From positions 157,593 to 221,592 of the forward strand of contig CAJJDA010000005.1 of the NCBI GenBank assembly GCA_905182855.1: DNA of 64,000 nucleotides, written 5' to 3'. The translations under genes and the position numbers were made by a program. Positions 16,444 to 26,420 of this stretch are shown here, piece by piece. Below the pieces are notes generated by a model, which saw nothing but the letters and a program-made list of their open reading frames with translations, was not told where the DNA came from and did no database searches. The stretch's first letter is position 1. Each line of letters opens with the position of its first letter. This stretch comes from a gamma proteobacterium HTCC2207 (lineage in GTDB: Bacteria > Pseudomonadota > Gammaproteobacteria > Pseudomonadales > Porticoccaceae).

Positions 16444-19347
16444 ATGATCGTAGAATCCCCCGCTGATTTTTTATCAGCCCCGCTAATTGCGAGCGAGTAT
16501 CAGCGCCACCTGCAACAGTATTTTAAGGTGGGTAATAAAACATGGCTACTTCGGCGGCTGGAGAACTCGGTCTTTGCTAGCCAATTACAGTTGCTCTGGG
16601 GCTGTAGCGATTTTGTTGGCGACCAGTGCATCGCCAATCCGGATATATTTGAAGCCTTGGTGGAGAGTGGAGACCTAGAGTGCTGTTATTCCGATAATCG
16701 ATATCTACAGCTACTACATCCGCAGTTGATGGTGGCTGAAAATGAAGAACAGCTCAGCCAGTGTCTAAGAGTTTTTCGCCGCAGAGAAATGATACGTATC
16801 GTCTGGCGTGACTTTACGCGCCAGGCATCCATGATTGAGACCGCAAGAGATGCCACCCTCTTAGCGGAAGCCTGCATCAACGGGGCCCTCGACATATTGC
16901 ACCCGCTGAGCTGTCTGCAGATGGGTACGCCAATAAGTCACAACGGTGAGGAGCAGCGGTTGGTGGTGCTCGCGATGGGTAAAATGGGCGCCCATGAACT
17001 CAACATATCCTCTGACATCGATCTTATCTTTGCCTACCCCGAGTCTGGGCAAACTGAGGGTGGTGAGCGCAGCATCTCCAATCAAGAATTTTTTGTCCGT
17101 CTAGGTCAAAAGCTCATCGCCGCCCTTGATCGTCAGACCGAGGATGGTTTTGTTTTCCGTGTTGATATGCGGCTGCGACCCTACGGCCAAAGCGGCGCAC
17201 TGGTGCTCAACTTTGATGCTCTGGAGGAATATTATTTGACTCAGGGTCGCGAGTGGGAGCGTTACGCGATGATCAAAGCGCGGGTGGTGGCGGGCGTCGC
17301 AGCCAGCGGGCCCTTACTCCATAATATGCTCCAACCCTTTGTCTATCGAAAATACCTAGACTATGGTGCGATTGAATCGCTGCGTGACCTAAAGCGCTTA
17401 ATCAATCGCGACGTGTCACGCAAAGGTCTGCAGGATAATATCAAACTGGGTGAGGGTGGCATCCGAGAGGTGGAATTTATCGCTCAAACACTGCAGCTTA
17501 TTCGTGGCGGCCGCGAGCCACAACTGCAAACTCAGTCGTTGAAAAAAGCATTAGCATTACTAGCTGTTGACGGTGTCATCGCGGATGCCGAGCAACAGAT
17601 TCTCTGGCAGGCCTATGAATTTTTACGCAATACAGAGCATGCCCTGCAGGGTATTGCCGATCAGCAAACCCAGCAATTACCAGACGATGAACTCGGTATG
17701 CAGCGCGTCGCTATGATACTTGGCTATTCAAACTGGCGGACATTTTACACGCAGTTACAACATCATAGGTCGCAGATCCGCTGTAGCTTTGAGGCCATTA
17801 TTTCTGATCCAGATCATACCCCCGACAAGGGAGGCGACCCACTGCTAAAAAACATCTGGCAGCAAGCGACTAGTGAAGACCAAATATTGCAAAGATTACA
17901 GACCTTAGGCTATCAGCAACCCGAAGACATGGCCGGCAAATTACAGGCGTTTTACAGCAGCCGAGCTGTCGAGGCCCTGCAGGCGGTTCCCCGTGGTCGC
18001 TTAGACGCTCTTATGCCTAAGCTGCTTGACGTCTGTGTTAAGCGTTCCGATAACAGTATTACCCTGGCCAGAGTGCTACGCCTTATCCAAGCTGTACTCA
18101 GACGCAGCGCCTACCTCGCATTATTGGTAGAAAACCCGCAGGCGCTAGAGCAGCTAGCGCTACTTTGTGAGCGCAGCAGCTGGGTCGCCGATGAATTGGC
18201 CGCTTATCCAGCTCTCTTAGATGAGCTACTAGATTCCCGAAATCTTTATAGAATCCTCGATAAGCCGGCCCTGCGTGATCAATTACACCAGCAAATGCTG
18301 CGCGTTGATTCAGGGGACCAAGAACAACAAATGGAGGCTATTCGTTACTTTTGTCGTTCGTATACCTTGCGGGTGGCTGCCTGTGAGGTCATGGATCTAC
18401 TACCCCTCATGCAAGTCAGCGATTACTTGACCTGGATTGCCGAGGTGGTTCTTGAGCATGTGACTGATGTGGCCTGGCATCAGTTAACGACTACCTATGG
18501 TTCTCCGAGTCCCAATCCAGACTCCGACATAGACAGTCGGACCCCGGGCTTTATCGTGGTGGCATACGGCAAGATGGGTGGTATTGAGCTAGGCTACCGA
18601 TCTGACTTGGACCTAGTATTTCTGCACAACGCCCTAGCCAGTCATCAGACAGATGGGGCACGACAGATTGATAGCAGTACCTTTTTCATGCGCCTAGGCC
18701 AGCGTATCATCCACCTCCTATCGACATCCACGGCTTCTGGCATTGCCTACGAAATCGACACTCGCCTACGACCATCTGGTAGCTCCGGTATGCTCGTTTC
18801 GACCCTAACAGCGTTCCAAAAATACCAGCAACAGGATGCCTGGACCTGGGAACATCAGGCGCTAGTGCGCTCAAGAGTGGTTGCCGGGGATAGAAACTTG
18901 GCTACGGAGTTTAATAAAGTACGAGAAGTTGTCCTTAGACAGCCGAGAGACGCGCAATCCTTAGCTACTGAAGTCCAAAAAATGCGTGAAAAAATGCGTA
19001 AACATCTAGATCAAAGCACTAAAGATGGCAAATTCTCACTTAAGCAGGGCACTGGAGGTATCGTCGATATTGAATTTATGGTTCAATTTACGGTCTTGGC
19101 TTGGTCTCATGCGCACCCGCTCCTTTGCCGGTGGAGCGATAACATTCGCATACTAGAGTCCTTGGCTCAGTGTGGTTTGTTCACAGATGAAGAATCCCTC
19201 CAGCTGATAGACGCCTACAAGAACTTGCGCACCGCAGGTCATCGCTTACAGTTGCAAAAGCAGCTGGATGAAGTCCCTTTGTCAGCATTTGTTGTACAGA
19301 GGGAAATAGTGAAAACTCGGTGGAATTATTTAATGGATAATAATTAA
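16444..19347 (+). CDS. glnE: Bifunctional glutamine synthetase adenylyltransferase/deadenylase
   Basis: GlnE attaches AMP to, and removes it from, a tyrosine of glutamine synthetase in response to the PII state. At 967 residues it is close to E. coli GlnE (946). Both nucleotidyltransferase halves are visible: the N-terminal deadenylase with LAMGKMGAHELNISSDIDLIF (around residue 177) and MRLRPYGQSG; and the C-terminal adenylylase with VAYGKMGGIELGYRSDLDLVF (around 702) and TRLRPSGSSGMLV. LKQGTGGIVDIEFMVQF follows near the end. Its substrate GlnA is encoded at 50.5 kb and keeps the target tyrosine. ilvE begins 15 bases downstream. Confidence 0.97.
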   Translation: MIVESPADFLSAPLIASEYQRHLQQYFKVGNKTWLLRRLENSVFASQLQLLWGCSDFVGDQCIANPDIFEALVESGDLECCYSDNRYLQLLHPQLMVAENEEQLSQCLRVFRRREMIRIVWRDFTRQASMIETARDATLLAEACINGALDILHPLSCLQMGTPISHNGEEQRLVVLAMGKMGAHELNISSDIDLIFAYPESGQTEGGERSISNQEFFVRLGQKLIAALDRQTEDGFVFRVDMRLRPYGQSGALVLNFDALEEYYLTQGREWERYAMIKARVVAGVAASGPLLHNMLQPFVYRKYLDYGAIESLRDLKRLINRDVSRKGLQDNIKLGEGGIREVEFIAQTLQLIRGGREPQLQTQSLKKALALLAVDGVIADAEQQILWQAYEFLRNTEHALQGIADQQTQQLPDDELGMQRVAMILGYSNWRTFYTQLQHHRSQIRCSFEAIISDPDHTPDKGGDPLLKNIWQQATSEDQILQRLQTLGYQQPEDMAGKLQAFYSSRAVEALQAVPRGRLDALMPKLLDVCVKRSDNSITLARVLRLIQAVLRRSAYLALLVENPQALEQLALLCERSSWVADELAAYPALLDELLDSRNLYRILDKPALRDQLHQQMLRVDSGDQEQQMEAIRYFCRSYTLRVAACEVMDLLPLMQVSDYLTWIAEVVLEHVTDVAWHQLTTTYGSPSPNPDSDIDSRTPGFIVVAYGKMGGIELGYRSDLDLVFLHNALASHQTDGARQIDSSTFFMRLGQRIIHLLSTSTASGIAYEIDTRLRPSGSSGMLVSTLTAFQKYQQQDAWTWEHQALVRSRVVAGDRNLATEFNKVREVVLRQPRDAQSLATEVQKMREKMRKHLDQSTKDGKFSLKQGTGGIVDIEFMVQFTVLAWSHAHPLLCRWSDNIRILESLAQCGLFTDEESLQLIDAYKNLRTAGHRLQLQKQLDEVPLSAFVVQREIVKTRWNYLMDNN

Positions 19348-19362
19348 TAGAGGAATAAGTCG

Positions 19363-20292
19363 ATGTCATTTTCGGACCGCGATGGTTTTATTTGGATGGA
19401 TGGTAAGTTGATTGATTGGCGCGATGCGCAGGTTCATTTTCTCACCTCATCTCTGCACTACGGCAATGCGGTTTTCGAAGGTATTCGCGCCTATGAAACC
19501 GAGCATTCTGGTACCTGTATCTTCCGACTTGAAGACCATATTAAACGCCTGTTTAACTCGGCAAAGATTTTGCACATGGCGCTCCCTTTCACCCAGCAAG
19601 AAATCTGTGATGCGCATCGCGAAGTTGTTCGTCGCAATAACCTCGACGCAGCGTATGTTCGTCCACTGGTATTTTTAGGTTCAGAAGGGATGGGCCTTCG
19701 CGCTGAGGGCTTAAAAGTACATGTGGGTATCGCTGCATGGGATTGGCCGTCTTACATGTCGCCCGAAACGCTAGAGACGGGCCTTAAGGTGCGCACCTCG
19801 TCGTACACCAGGCACCATGTCAATATAACGATGGTAAAAGCCAAGGCTAGCGGTAACTACATCAACTCGATGCTGGCGCTGCGTGAAGCTTTGGATTCTG
19901 GCTGCGACGAAGCTATCATGCTCGATCCGGAGGGCTATGTGGCCGAAGGCAGCGCCGAAAACTTCTTTATGGTGCGCGACGGTGTGATTTACACGCCTGA
20001 TCTGACCTCCTGTCTCGACGGGCTTACCCGTGATACCGTATTTAAATTAGCAGATGATCATGGCATACAAGTGCGCGAAAAACGTATCTCACGCGATGAG
20101 GTATACATCGCTGACGAAGCATTTTTTACCGGTACCGCTGCAGAAATTGTTCCCATCCGAGAATATGATAGTCGCATTATTGGTTCGGGAAAGCGGGGCC
20201 CAGTGGCGACGGCCCTACAGGCCGCTTATTTTGATGTTGTCAGAGGCAAAAATGATAAGTACGCCAAATGGTTAGCGCCAGTTGCCGAATAG
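19363..20292 (+). CDS. ilvE: Branched-chain amino acid aminotransferase
   Basis: IlvE is a PLP-dependent fold-type IV transaminase, interconverting leucine, isoleucine and valine with their 2-oxo acids using glutamate. The 309-residue protein shows HYGNAVFEGIRAYET, YVRPLVFLG, MVKAKASGNYINSMLA (containing the PLP lysine), DEAIMLDPEGYVAEGSAENFF and FFTGTAAEIVPI. Family length is about 305. A GAGGAA ribosome binding site precedes the ATG. Its start follows glnE by 15 bases, so the two may be co-transcribed, a pairing also known from Pseudomonas. Confidence 0.97.
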   Translation: MSFSDRDGFIWMDGKLIDWRDAQVHFLTSSLHYGNAVFEGIRAYETEHSGTCIFRLEDHIKRLFNSAKILHMALPFTQQEICDAHREVVRRNNLDAAYVRPLVFLGSEGMGLRAEGLKVHVGIAAWDWPSYMSPETLETGLKVRTSSYTRHHVNITMVKAKASGNYINSMLALREALDSGCDEAIMLDPEGYVAEGSAENFFMVRDGVIYTPDLTSCLDGLTRDTVFKLADDHGIQVREKRISRDEVYIADEAFFTGTAAEIVPIREYDSRIIGSGKRGPVATALQAAYFDVVRGKNDKYAKWLAPVAE

Positions 20293-20300
20293 TCTATTTT

Positions 20301-20334
20301 GAATCGCTTGCAGGATTAGGCCTGCGAGCGAATT
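20301..20334. repeat. Imperfect inverted repeat after ilvE
   Basis: Fourteen-base arms (20301-20314 and 20321-20334) pair with one mismatch and two wobble pairs around a 6-nt loop. It lies nine bases past the ilvE stop, in the region where ilvE and the LtaS-type gene converge. No T-run follows on either strand, so intrinsic termination is not supported. Confidence 0.4.
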
Positions 20335-20498
20335 ATCCCATCTATTCATCAGGCCTTTAAAATGTACTGTTGAACAACGCAGTCTTTATTGAAATAAATC
20401 CTCCCGAATAATGCTTCGCTTCAAACCAATGCACAGATTAGCGCCTTTTTAACAGCCCTGAGGTGAGTCATTATGTCCAATAAGGGCCGCCAGGATCG

Positions 20499-22574
20499 CT
20501 ATTGAGATAATGATTGATTGGCTGGATCAAGCTGATAACGTGTCAGCCAGTCAAGTATCTTCGGATAATTGCGCACGCGCTGTACGGCCTCAGAAGCTGC
20601 TATGGCGGGCTCAGTGGTCAAGTCAAAACTTGAAGATATCTGGCGACCCGGCAGAGTCGCTTGGTCACTGTTGTTGTAGGCTCCATTTTTTACTAGTAAA
20701 TAATCGCGGTGATAGGCAAAGTTATGCGGTGACTCAAGTGGCGTCGACGCCAGTAAATTGCGTCCCAAATTGACATAGCTGGCTTCTGATAGGGCCGCGT
20801 GAAAGAGCGTCGGCATAATATCTTTGTGGGAAGCTATTTGGCGCTGGTCTATAAGCGTTGAAGGCCGATACTGATCTGGCAAATAAAGATAAAAGGGTAC
20901 AGCCAACTGATGTAACTGTTCGGAGCGATCGAATTTCATACCGCGTATTGAATGGTCGCCTGTAACGGCGATAATCGTATTATCTCGCCCATGACCTTGC
21001 TTAATACGTGAAATAAAACGTCCCAAGTGATCATTGGTGTAGCTATAGGTATCCAATGATTCTGGCGGTAAGTTCTGCATCCTTGCGGCCAAGGATGCAG
21101 GCGCGTCAATCGGAGGTTGAAGAGTATGGACCGGCATATGATAGGGTGGGTGATTAGTCACGGTTAGGTTGACGATAAAGTGTGGCTGGCTACCCGCTTT
21201 TAGACTGTCGAGTAATTGCCATGCGTGCTCGAAAATATAGCTGTCTTCACCACCCCAAACGGAACTTCGCATAGAGGGAAATAGAGTTTTAAGGCGATGT
21301 GCCCCAATAAACTCGTCAAATCCCTGTGTCTTAAAAAAGGCGGCCCGATTTGCGATGCCCTCAAAGCCGCTATAGATAAAGATAGTTTTATAACCAGCGT
21401 CTTTAAAGACCTTTGCGGATGCGGTCGGCAATGGCACATGTTGATATTTTGAGCGACTAATTTGGACATATTGACTATTGATTAGCAAGCCCAACAGAGA
21501 GTCCTGGGTGTCATTACTTGCAGGTAAGAAATGTTCAAAATATAGGTCATCAGCGAGATGCGGTTTCATTGCACCGGCCAGATTAAGGCCGTTATTAAAT
21601 CGATCGGTTAGAAGAGCCTGGCTCATGCCCTCTGCAATATTTAGGACTACATGGGGCGGTTGGCTCGTCAAAAATTCTGATTTTCCAGTGCGGGTAAAAA
21701 ACTGTGAAAACAAATTTTCCTGAGTGGGTATGCGACTATAAAATTGTTCGAAAAGCTGCCGCCCTACTACGTCATCTACAGGGCCTAGTGTTTTTGATTT
21801 TCGGAATTGTCGATGGCCATAATAGAGTCCAATCAATCCATTAGGTACTAGATTATTAATGGCAGTATCTGATGAGATAGCAAGATGTCGATAGGACAGC
21901 GGAAATGTTGAAGCGGTTCCGCGACCGATTAGTGCTAAGAGGATTATGGGTATTATCAGACCAATAATGACAAACGGCCGAGAGCGTACTTTGAAGGGCT
22001 GGAGGCCAGTGGCGATGAGTCGCCACAATCGAGTGTAGATAATCAGACTCGCAATAGCAGTCGCAGCACCAATGGCTAAAGCCCAGAAAGAGTTTTCTAG
22101 TCCATAGATGCTTTTAGCCGATGTCGCAACGCCGTAAGAGAGCCCTTCAAAGACAAAACCATCGATGGGTCGATTAAAAAAGCTAATATAACCGACATTG
22201 ACCACTGAGAACAGAACGGCCAGAAGCAGCAGGCAATAGCCGATCCCGAGGTTGAATCGCCAGACAATTTCAGCGGGCTTATTGAACCGTACTGGTAGGA
22301 CTAGAACGAGAATGCTGAGTATAAATCCCAGTAGCGTAACGCGAATGACCACAGCGACATCGAATCGAAATCCAATCCAAAAGGCATGCCACAGATCTGT
22401 GCCATTTAGAGGCAGATCCGCAGGGGTGTAGACATTGAGGATAATTAGCCGGGCAACTAAAAAAACGGCGCTGCAAAGTAAAATTAAAAGGGCTATCAGC
22501 GCTAATGCGCGCACGGTTGCCATTTCATTTTCGGCCAATAACCGGGGCTGTGATTTACTCTCAGATATGACCAT
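20499..22574 (-). CDS. LtaS/OpgB-type membrane phosphotransferase (sulfatase fold)
   Basis: A 691-residue inner-membrane enzyme. The N-terminal third holds about five membrane helices (for example ALIALLILLCSAVFLVARLI near residue 28 and VTLLGFILSILVLVLPV near 80). The rest is a periplasmic alkaline-phosphatase-fold domain of the lipoteichoic-acid-synthase/phosphoglycerol-transferase class. Probable metal and catalytic residues are the Glu in LNIAEGMSQ, the Thr in ASNDTQDSLLGLL and Asp-His in VTGDHSIRG. Such proteins in Gram-negatives move phosphoglycerol or phosphoethanolamine onto glycans or lipid A; the acceptor cannot be read from sequence. It is divergent from waaA. Confidence 0.82.
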   Translation of the reverse strand: MVISESKSQPRLLAENEMATVRALALIALLILLCSAVFLVARLIILNVYTPADLPLNGTDLWHAFWIGFRFDVAVVIRVTLLGFILSILVLVLPVRFNKPAEIVWRFNLGIGYCLLLLAVLFSVVNVGYISFFNRPIDGFVFEGLSYGVATSAKSIYGLENSFWALAIGAATAIASLIIYTRLWRLIATGLQPFKVRSRPFVIIGLIIPIILLALIGRGTASTFPLSYRHLAISSDTAINNLVPNGLIGLYYGHRQFRKSKTLGPVDDVVGRQLFEQFYSRIPTQENLFSQFFTRTGKSEFLTSQPPHVVLNIAEGMSQALLTDRFNNGLNLAGAMKPHLADDLYFEHFLPASNDTQDSLLGLLINSQYVQISRSKYQHVPLPTASAKVFKDAGYKTIFIYSGFEGIANRAAFFKTQGFDEFIGAHRLKTLFPSMRSSVWGGEDSYIFEHAWQLLDSLKAGSQPHFIVNLTVTNHPPYHMPVHTLQPPIDAPASLAARMQNLPPESLDTYSYTNDHLGRFISRIKQGHGRDNTIIAVTGDHSIRGMKFDRSEQLHQLAVPFYLYLPDQYRPSTLIDQRQIASHKDIMPTLFHAALSEASYVNLGRNLLASTPLESPHNFAYHRDYLLVKNGAYNNSDQATLPGRQISSSFDLTTEPAIAASEAVQRVRNYPKILDWLTRYQLDPANQSLSQ

Positions 22575-22743
22575 AGGGGGCCCTTTGGCTGAAGCTCTTA
22601 TTAGGTTCTAGCGGACAACATTCTACCATCAAACCGTGCCCAGTTATGCGCTTAATATTGCCTAGTCATGGCCTAATCAGCGCGTTTCTGCTATGTTGCT
22701 AGCGCTGGCTAAGGCCTTATTTTTGCTGAAGAGTCATCCCTTT

Positions 22744-24012
22744 ATGTCGAGATTTTTATACTCCTTCTTGTTCTACTTTTTACTGCCGGCCATTATCTTG
22801 CGCCTGTTGCTGCGTGGATTGAGCTCTCCAGACTATGCTCATCGCTGGGGAGAACGTTTTGGTTTTGGGGTCAAGGGAACATCGACATCTAACACCATTT
22901 GGCTGCATGCGGTTTCTGTGGGTGAGACAATTGCCGCAGTACCGCTGGTCACCGCCTTACAGGAAAAATACCCAGATGATCGACTGATGGTGACCTGCAT
23001 GACAGTGACGGGTTCAGCGCGGATCAAGGCTGCCTTTGGCGACTCGGTCGATCACAGTTATGCGCCCTATGATATGCCAGATTCAGTGGCGCGCTTTTTG
23101 AATCGTGTTAAGCCCAAGATACTGATTATTATGGAGACGGAGCTGTGGCCCAATATCATTGCGGCCTGTCATCAGCGCAACATCCCCGTAGTGCTGGCCA
23201 ATGGGCGTCTATCTGAACGCTCTGCCCGTGGCTATCAGCGGATAAGGCCGTTAGTGCATCCTATGCTATCTGGTCTGTCCGCAGTTGCCGCCCAGCATCG
23301 AGATGATGGAGCACGTTTTGTCGCGCTTGGATTGCCTGAAGCGGCGCTAAAGGTCACAGGCAATATCAAGTTTGATTTAAACTTAAGTGTCGCAGTGCGC
23401 CGGCAGGCCGCAGCGCTTTCTGCAAAATGGCGTGGGAATAGGGGTCGACAGATCCTATTGGCGGCCAGCACTCATCGCGGTGAGGACGAAATAATTTTAG
23501 CCGCATTTGCACAGATAAAAAAGCAGGTCAGTGATCTGTTGTTGGTTCTGGTGCCAAGGCATCCCGAGCGTTTTGAGCAGGTTGCTCGACTCTGCACCGA
23601 TGCAGGATTTGCTCTGGCAAGGCGCAGCGCTAGCGATTCGGTAACAGGGGCCGACATACTACTGGGCGACAGCATGGGAGAGCTGACGGCATTCTTTGGA
23701 GCCTGCGATATTGCCTTTGTGGGTGGCAGTTTAGTGCCTACTGGAGGCCACAATATGATTGAGCCTGCAGCTTGGAAAGTGCCAGTGCTGGCGGGGCCCC
23801 ACCTGTTTAATTTTACGGAGGTATCGCAGTTGTTATTGTCCCACGACGCCATGCGGGTATGCGAGACAGGGGAGCAGTTGGTTGAGCAGAGTCTTGAGTT
23901 ACTGGGGGATCAACACCAGCGAGATGCCATGGGTGAAGCTGCCGGCCTCGTCGCTGGCGCGAACCGAGGCGCACTGGCAAACTTAGTCGCTATAATCGCT
24001 GGCTTTATCTAA
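22744..24012 (+). CDS. waaA: 3-deoxy-D-manno-octulosonic acid (Kdo) transferase
   Basis: WaaA adds Kdo from CMP-Kdo to lipid IVA at the cytoplasmic face of the inner membrane, starting the LPS core. With the start MSRFLYSFLFYFLLP it has 422 residues, close to E. coli WaaA (425). It has an N-terminal membrane anchor, then WLHAVSVGETIAAVPLV, TCMTVTGSARI, METELWPNIIAACH and NGRLSERSARGYQR. The C-terminal Rossmann half has AASTHRGEDEIIL, LVPRHPERF and GGHNMIEPAAWKVPVL. The frame is open 17 codons further upstream, but the anchor begins at this ATG. It converges on tolC with a 6-base gap. Confidence 0.95.
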   Translation: MSRFLYSFLFYFLLPAIILRLLLRGLSSPDYAHRWGERFGFGVKGTSTSNTIWLHAVSVGETIAAVPLVTALQEKYPDDRLMVTCMTVTGSARIKAAFGDSVDHSYAPYDMPDSVARFLNRVKPKILIIMETELWPNIIAACHQRNIPVVLANGRLSERSARGYQRIRPLVHPMLSGLSAVAAQHRDDGARFVALGLPEAALKVTGNIKFDLNLSVAVRRQAAALSAKWRGNRGRQILLAASTHRGEDEIILAAFAQIKKQVSDLLLVLVPRHPERFEQVARLCTDAGFALARRSASDSVTGADILLGDSMGELTAFFGACDIAFVGGSLVPTGGHNMIEPAAWKVPVLAGPHLFNFTEVSQLLLSHDAMRVCETGEQLVEQSLELLGDQHQRDAMGEAAGLVAGANRGALANLVAIIAGFI

Positions 24013-24018
24013 CCAGCC

Positions 24019-25401
24019 TTACCGAGCAATACCTAGCTGTGGATCCAGCCAAGCATTGAGTTGGTAAACATCATCAGGGGATAACTGCCCAGCGACCTCT
24101 TTAAGCCGCATCATCGACAAAATGTAGTCATAGCGAGCATTCGCATAGTTACGACGAGCCTGGTACACCGTGCGCTGGGCAACAAGGACGTCAACGATAT
24201 TTCTGGTACCCACCTCATAACCAGCCTGTGTAGCTTGCCGCGCGCTGTCTGCGGAGGTTATCGACTGCTTGCGGGCCTTTACTCTGGCAGTATTGGTCAA
24301 GACAAGCTGATGCAGAGAGCGAGCCGCTTGAATGGTCTGGCGTCGAGCGGCACTGTAACCTTCTGCAGAGGCGATTGAGCGCTGCTTCGCCTGACGACTC
24401 TGAGCGGATATTGATCCGCCCATCCAGATAGGCATGGTCACGGAGACGACAAATGAATGGCCATCCTGCTGGCGCTCAAAGTCTGAGGTATATCTAGTAC
24501 CATCAGCGTCAGAGTCGAAATATGTGGCGCTACCTGTAACTTTGGGTAAACGAGCCGCCGCTGCGGCTTTGGCTTGGTTATAGGCTGCGTCTTTGCCCAG
24601 TTCAGCCACCTTTAACTGCAAGTTATTGCCAATCGCAAAATCTACCCATTCTTGATTACTAAGTGGCTCGGGGTTGGTTGCCATAAACTTATCAGTGAGG
24701 CCCGCCAATACCTCGTGATTTTGGCCCGTCAGAACCTGCAGACCTTCAAAGGCGATATTTAGAGACCCGCGAGCCTCCAAACTATTAACCGCCGCATCAT
24801 CAAATACTGCCTGAGCTTCATGAACATCGGTGACTGGCAGCAAGCCAACTTCAAAGCGCTCGCGAGTTTGCTCAAGCTGGCGTTGAATTGCACGTTCTTC
24901 GGCGCTGCGGGTTTCCAGATTGTCATAGGCACGCAGCACATTAAAATAGGCTTCACTAACACGAATGATCAGCGACTGCTGATCAGCGGCAAACTGTGCC
25001 TGGGCACTTTTGCTTAGTGCTTTACCACTTTTAAAGCTGTACCAGGAGGGCATATCAAACAGAGCCTGCCTCAGGGATACTCCATAAGATGTTTCTTTGC
25101 TGTCAATAAGTCCCATGGCGCTAGAGTTCACCGGTGTGCCATTAATAATAATGACTGAGTTTGAGTCATCATTGATTTCAGACCTTGTATAGTCAACAGA
25201 AACGGCCAACTGTGGCAACAGAGCTCCACGGGCTATATTTTTGGTTTCCCGATCTGCATTAAACGTCGCCCGGGCAGCGCGCAGCACCGGATCGTTCTGT
25301 AACGCAGATTCGTAGATATCTTGCAGAGAATCAGCCCTACTGCCTTGCGCGGCAAGTAACAAGGTGAAGGCTGCAAATATTACTGTTTTAATTTGGTGCA
25401 T
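24019..25401 (-). CDS. tolC: TolC-family outer-membrane channel
   Basis: TolC forms the trimeric outer-membrane duct for type I secretion and tripartite RND efflux. The 460-residue precursor has a signal peptide (FAAFTLLLAAQGSRA, then DSLQDIYE) and the two internal repeats of the outer-membrane efflux family: LQDIYESALQNDPVLRAARA at the start and the repeat containing NNLQLKVAELGKDAAYNQAK around residue 255. It ends with VDVLVAQRTVYQARRNYANA and MMRLKEVAG. The order tolC//nudF-yqiB-cpdA-yqiA-parE is the conserved gammaproteobacterial one, which supports tolC rather than another family member. Confidence 0.93.
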   Translation of the reverse strand: MHQIKTVIFAAFTLLLAAQGSRADSLQDIYESALQNDPVLRAARATFNADRETKNIARGALLPQLAVSVDYTRSEINDDSNSVIIINGTPVNSSAMGLIDSKETSYGVSLRQALFDMPSWYSFKSGKALSKSAQAQFAADQQSLIIRVSEAYFNVLRAYDNLETRSAEERAIQRQLEQTRERFEVGLLPVTDVHEAQAVFDDAAVNSLEARGSLNIAFEGLQVLTGQNHEVLAGLTDKFMATNPEPLSNQEWVDFAIGNNLQLKVAELGKDAAYNQAKAAAAARLPKVTGSATYFDSDADGTRYTSDFERQQDGHSFVVSVTMPIWMGGSISAQSRQAKQRSIASAEGYSAARRQTIQAARSLHQLVLTNTARVKARKQSITSADSARQATQAGYEVGTRNIVDVLVAQRTVYQARRNYANARYDYILSMMRLKEVAGQLSPDDVYQLNAWLDPQLGIAR

Positions 25402-25738
25402 GATAACTCCGCTGTTAGAGACCTAAGTTTAGCAAAATTTAGGCTCTTGGATAAAATTTCCCACCCGCTAATAATGCATTATGGCCATCGAATTAATGAA
25501 TGTTTACACTGCTAACACGATACGCCATTGTTACCCAAATGGGTCTAAATAAATGCAATACTTCTATGGTTATTTAAAACCTCAGTTTATACCCTGCGCC
25601 TGTTACTCGATAGCGCAGATAACTATAATTAGTTGGTGATGCAAGTCTGGCGCTGATCAGGGACTTCAAACCATTAGATCCCGTACTGAATAGTATTAGT
25701 AACCGAATATTGAACGAGTCCTAGTAGGAACCATAGAA
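25402..25738. other. tolC-nudF divergent intergenic region
   Basis: This 337-base gap carries both divergent promoters by inference, but I see no clear sigma-70 match. The one structure noted is a 9-bp inverted repeat (CCTAAGTTT at 25422-25430, AAATTTAGG at 25435-25443, one wobble pair, 4-nt loop) in the tolC leader. No small gene or RNA is recognisable. Confidence 0.4.
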
Positions 25739-26353
25739 ATGAACAAATCGCACCGTTTTGGCCAAGAAGATTATCGAGTTGAGTCAAAAGAAACCCTATT
25801 TCAGGGCTTCTTCCGTATTACCCGCACGGTGGTAACTCATCGTCTGTTCGGAGGAGGCTGGAGTGCTCCATTGAAGCGGGAGCTCTTTCAGCGCGGTGAT
25901 GCCGTTGGCGTATTGCTCTATGATCCAAAGAACCATCTGATTGGCCTTGTGGAGCAGTTTCGTATTGGCGCTCAAAGAGACCGGTTTGGCCCCTGGCAGT
26001 ATGAGGTGGTTGCGGGAATGATAGATGCTGGGCAAACAGCCTCTGAGGTGGCACTCAAAGAATGTCATGAAGAGGCGGGGCTAGCGGTGCAAGAGTTAGT
26101 CCCTATTTGCGACTATTTAGTTAGTGCGGGTGGCACCGATGAGAAGATGCACCTGTACTGTGGTCTTGTCGATCTGCGGGATCGTGCGGGTATATTTGGG
26201 CTAGACACCGAGGGGGAGGATATTCTATTGCAGGTATGGACCTATGACGAGGTGATGCAGGCGCAGTCTGAGGGCCTACTCAACAGTGCTGCTGTGACCA
26301 TCGCCTTGCTCTGGCTGCAACTAAATAGTCAAAAAGTAACAAATATGTCTTGA
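25739..26353 (+). CDS. nudF: ADP-ribose pyrophosphatase
   Basis: NudF hydrolyses ADP-ribose to AMP and ribose-5-phosphate. The 204-residue protein has VGVLLYDPKNHLIGLVEQFR, then WQYEVVAGMIDAGQTASEVA running into a complete Nudix box (EVALKECHEEAGL, residues about 94-116), and a conserved loop with SAGGTDEKMHLYCG. It opens the conserved nudF-yqiB-cpdA-yqiA-parE cluster. Confidence 0.94.
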   Translation: MNKSHRFGQEDYRVESKETLFQGFFRITRTVVTHRLFGGGWSAPLKRELFQRGDAVGVLLYDPKNHLIGLVEQFRIGAQRDRFGPWQYEVVAGMIDAGQTASEVALKECHEEAGLAVQELVPICDYLVSAGGTDEKMHLYCGLVDLRDRAGIFGLDTEGEDILLQVWTYDEVMQAQSEGLLNSAAVTIALLWLQLNSQKVTNMS

Positions 26354-26420
26354 TTCATTGCCCTAGTTACACGCAGGATACTAAAATAGTAGACCCAATT
26401 TTGATCAGGAAATAACCACA

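Noticed and set aside
20301..20334. Hairpin as intrinsic terminator of ilvE
   Set aside because: No T-run on either strand after the stem; listed only as an inverted repeat.
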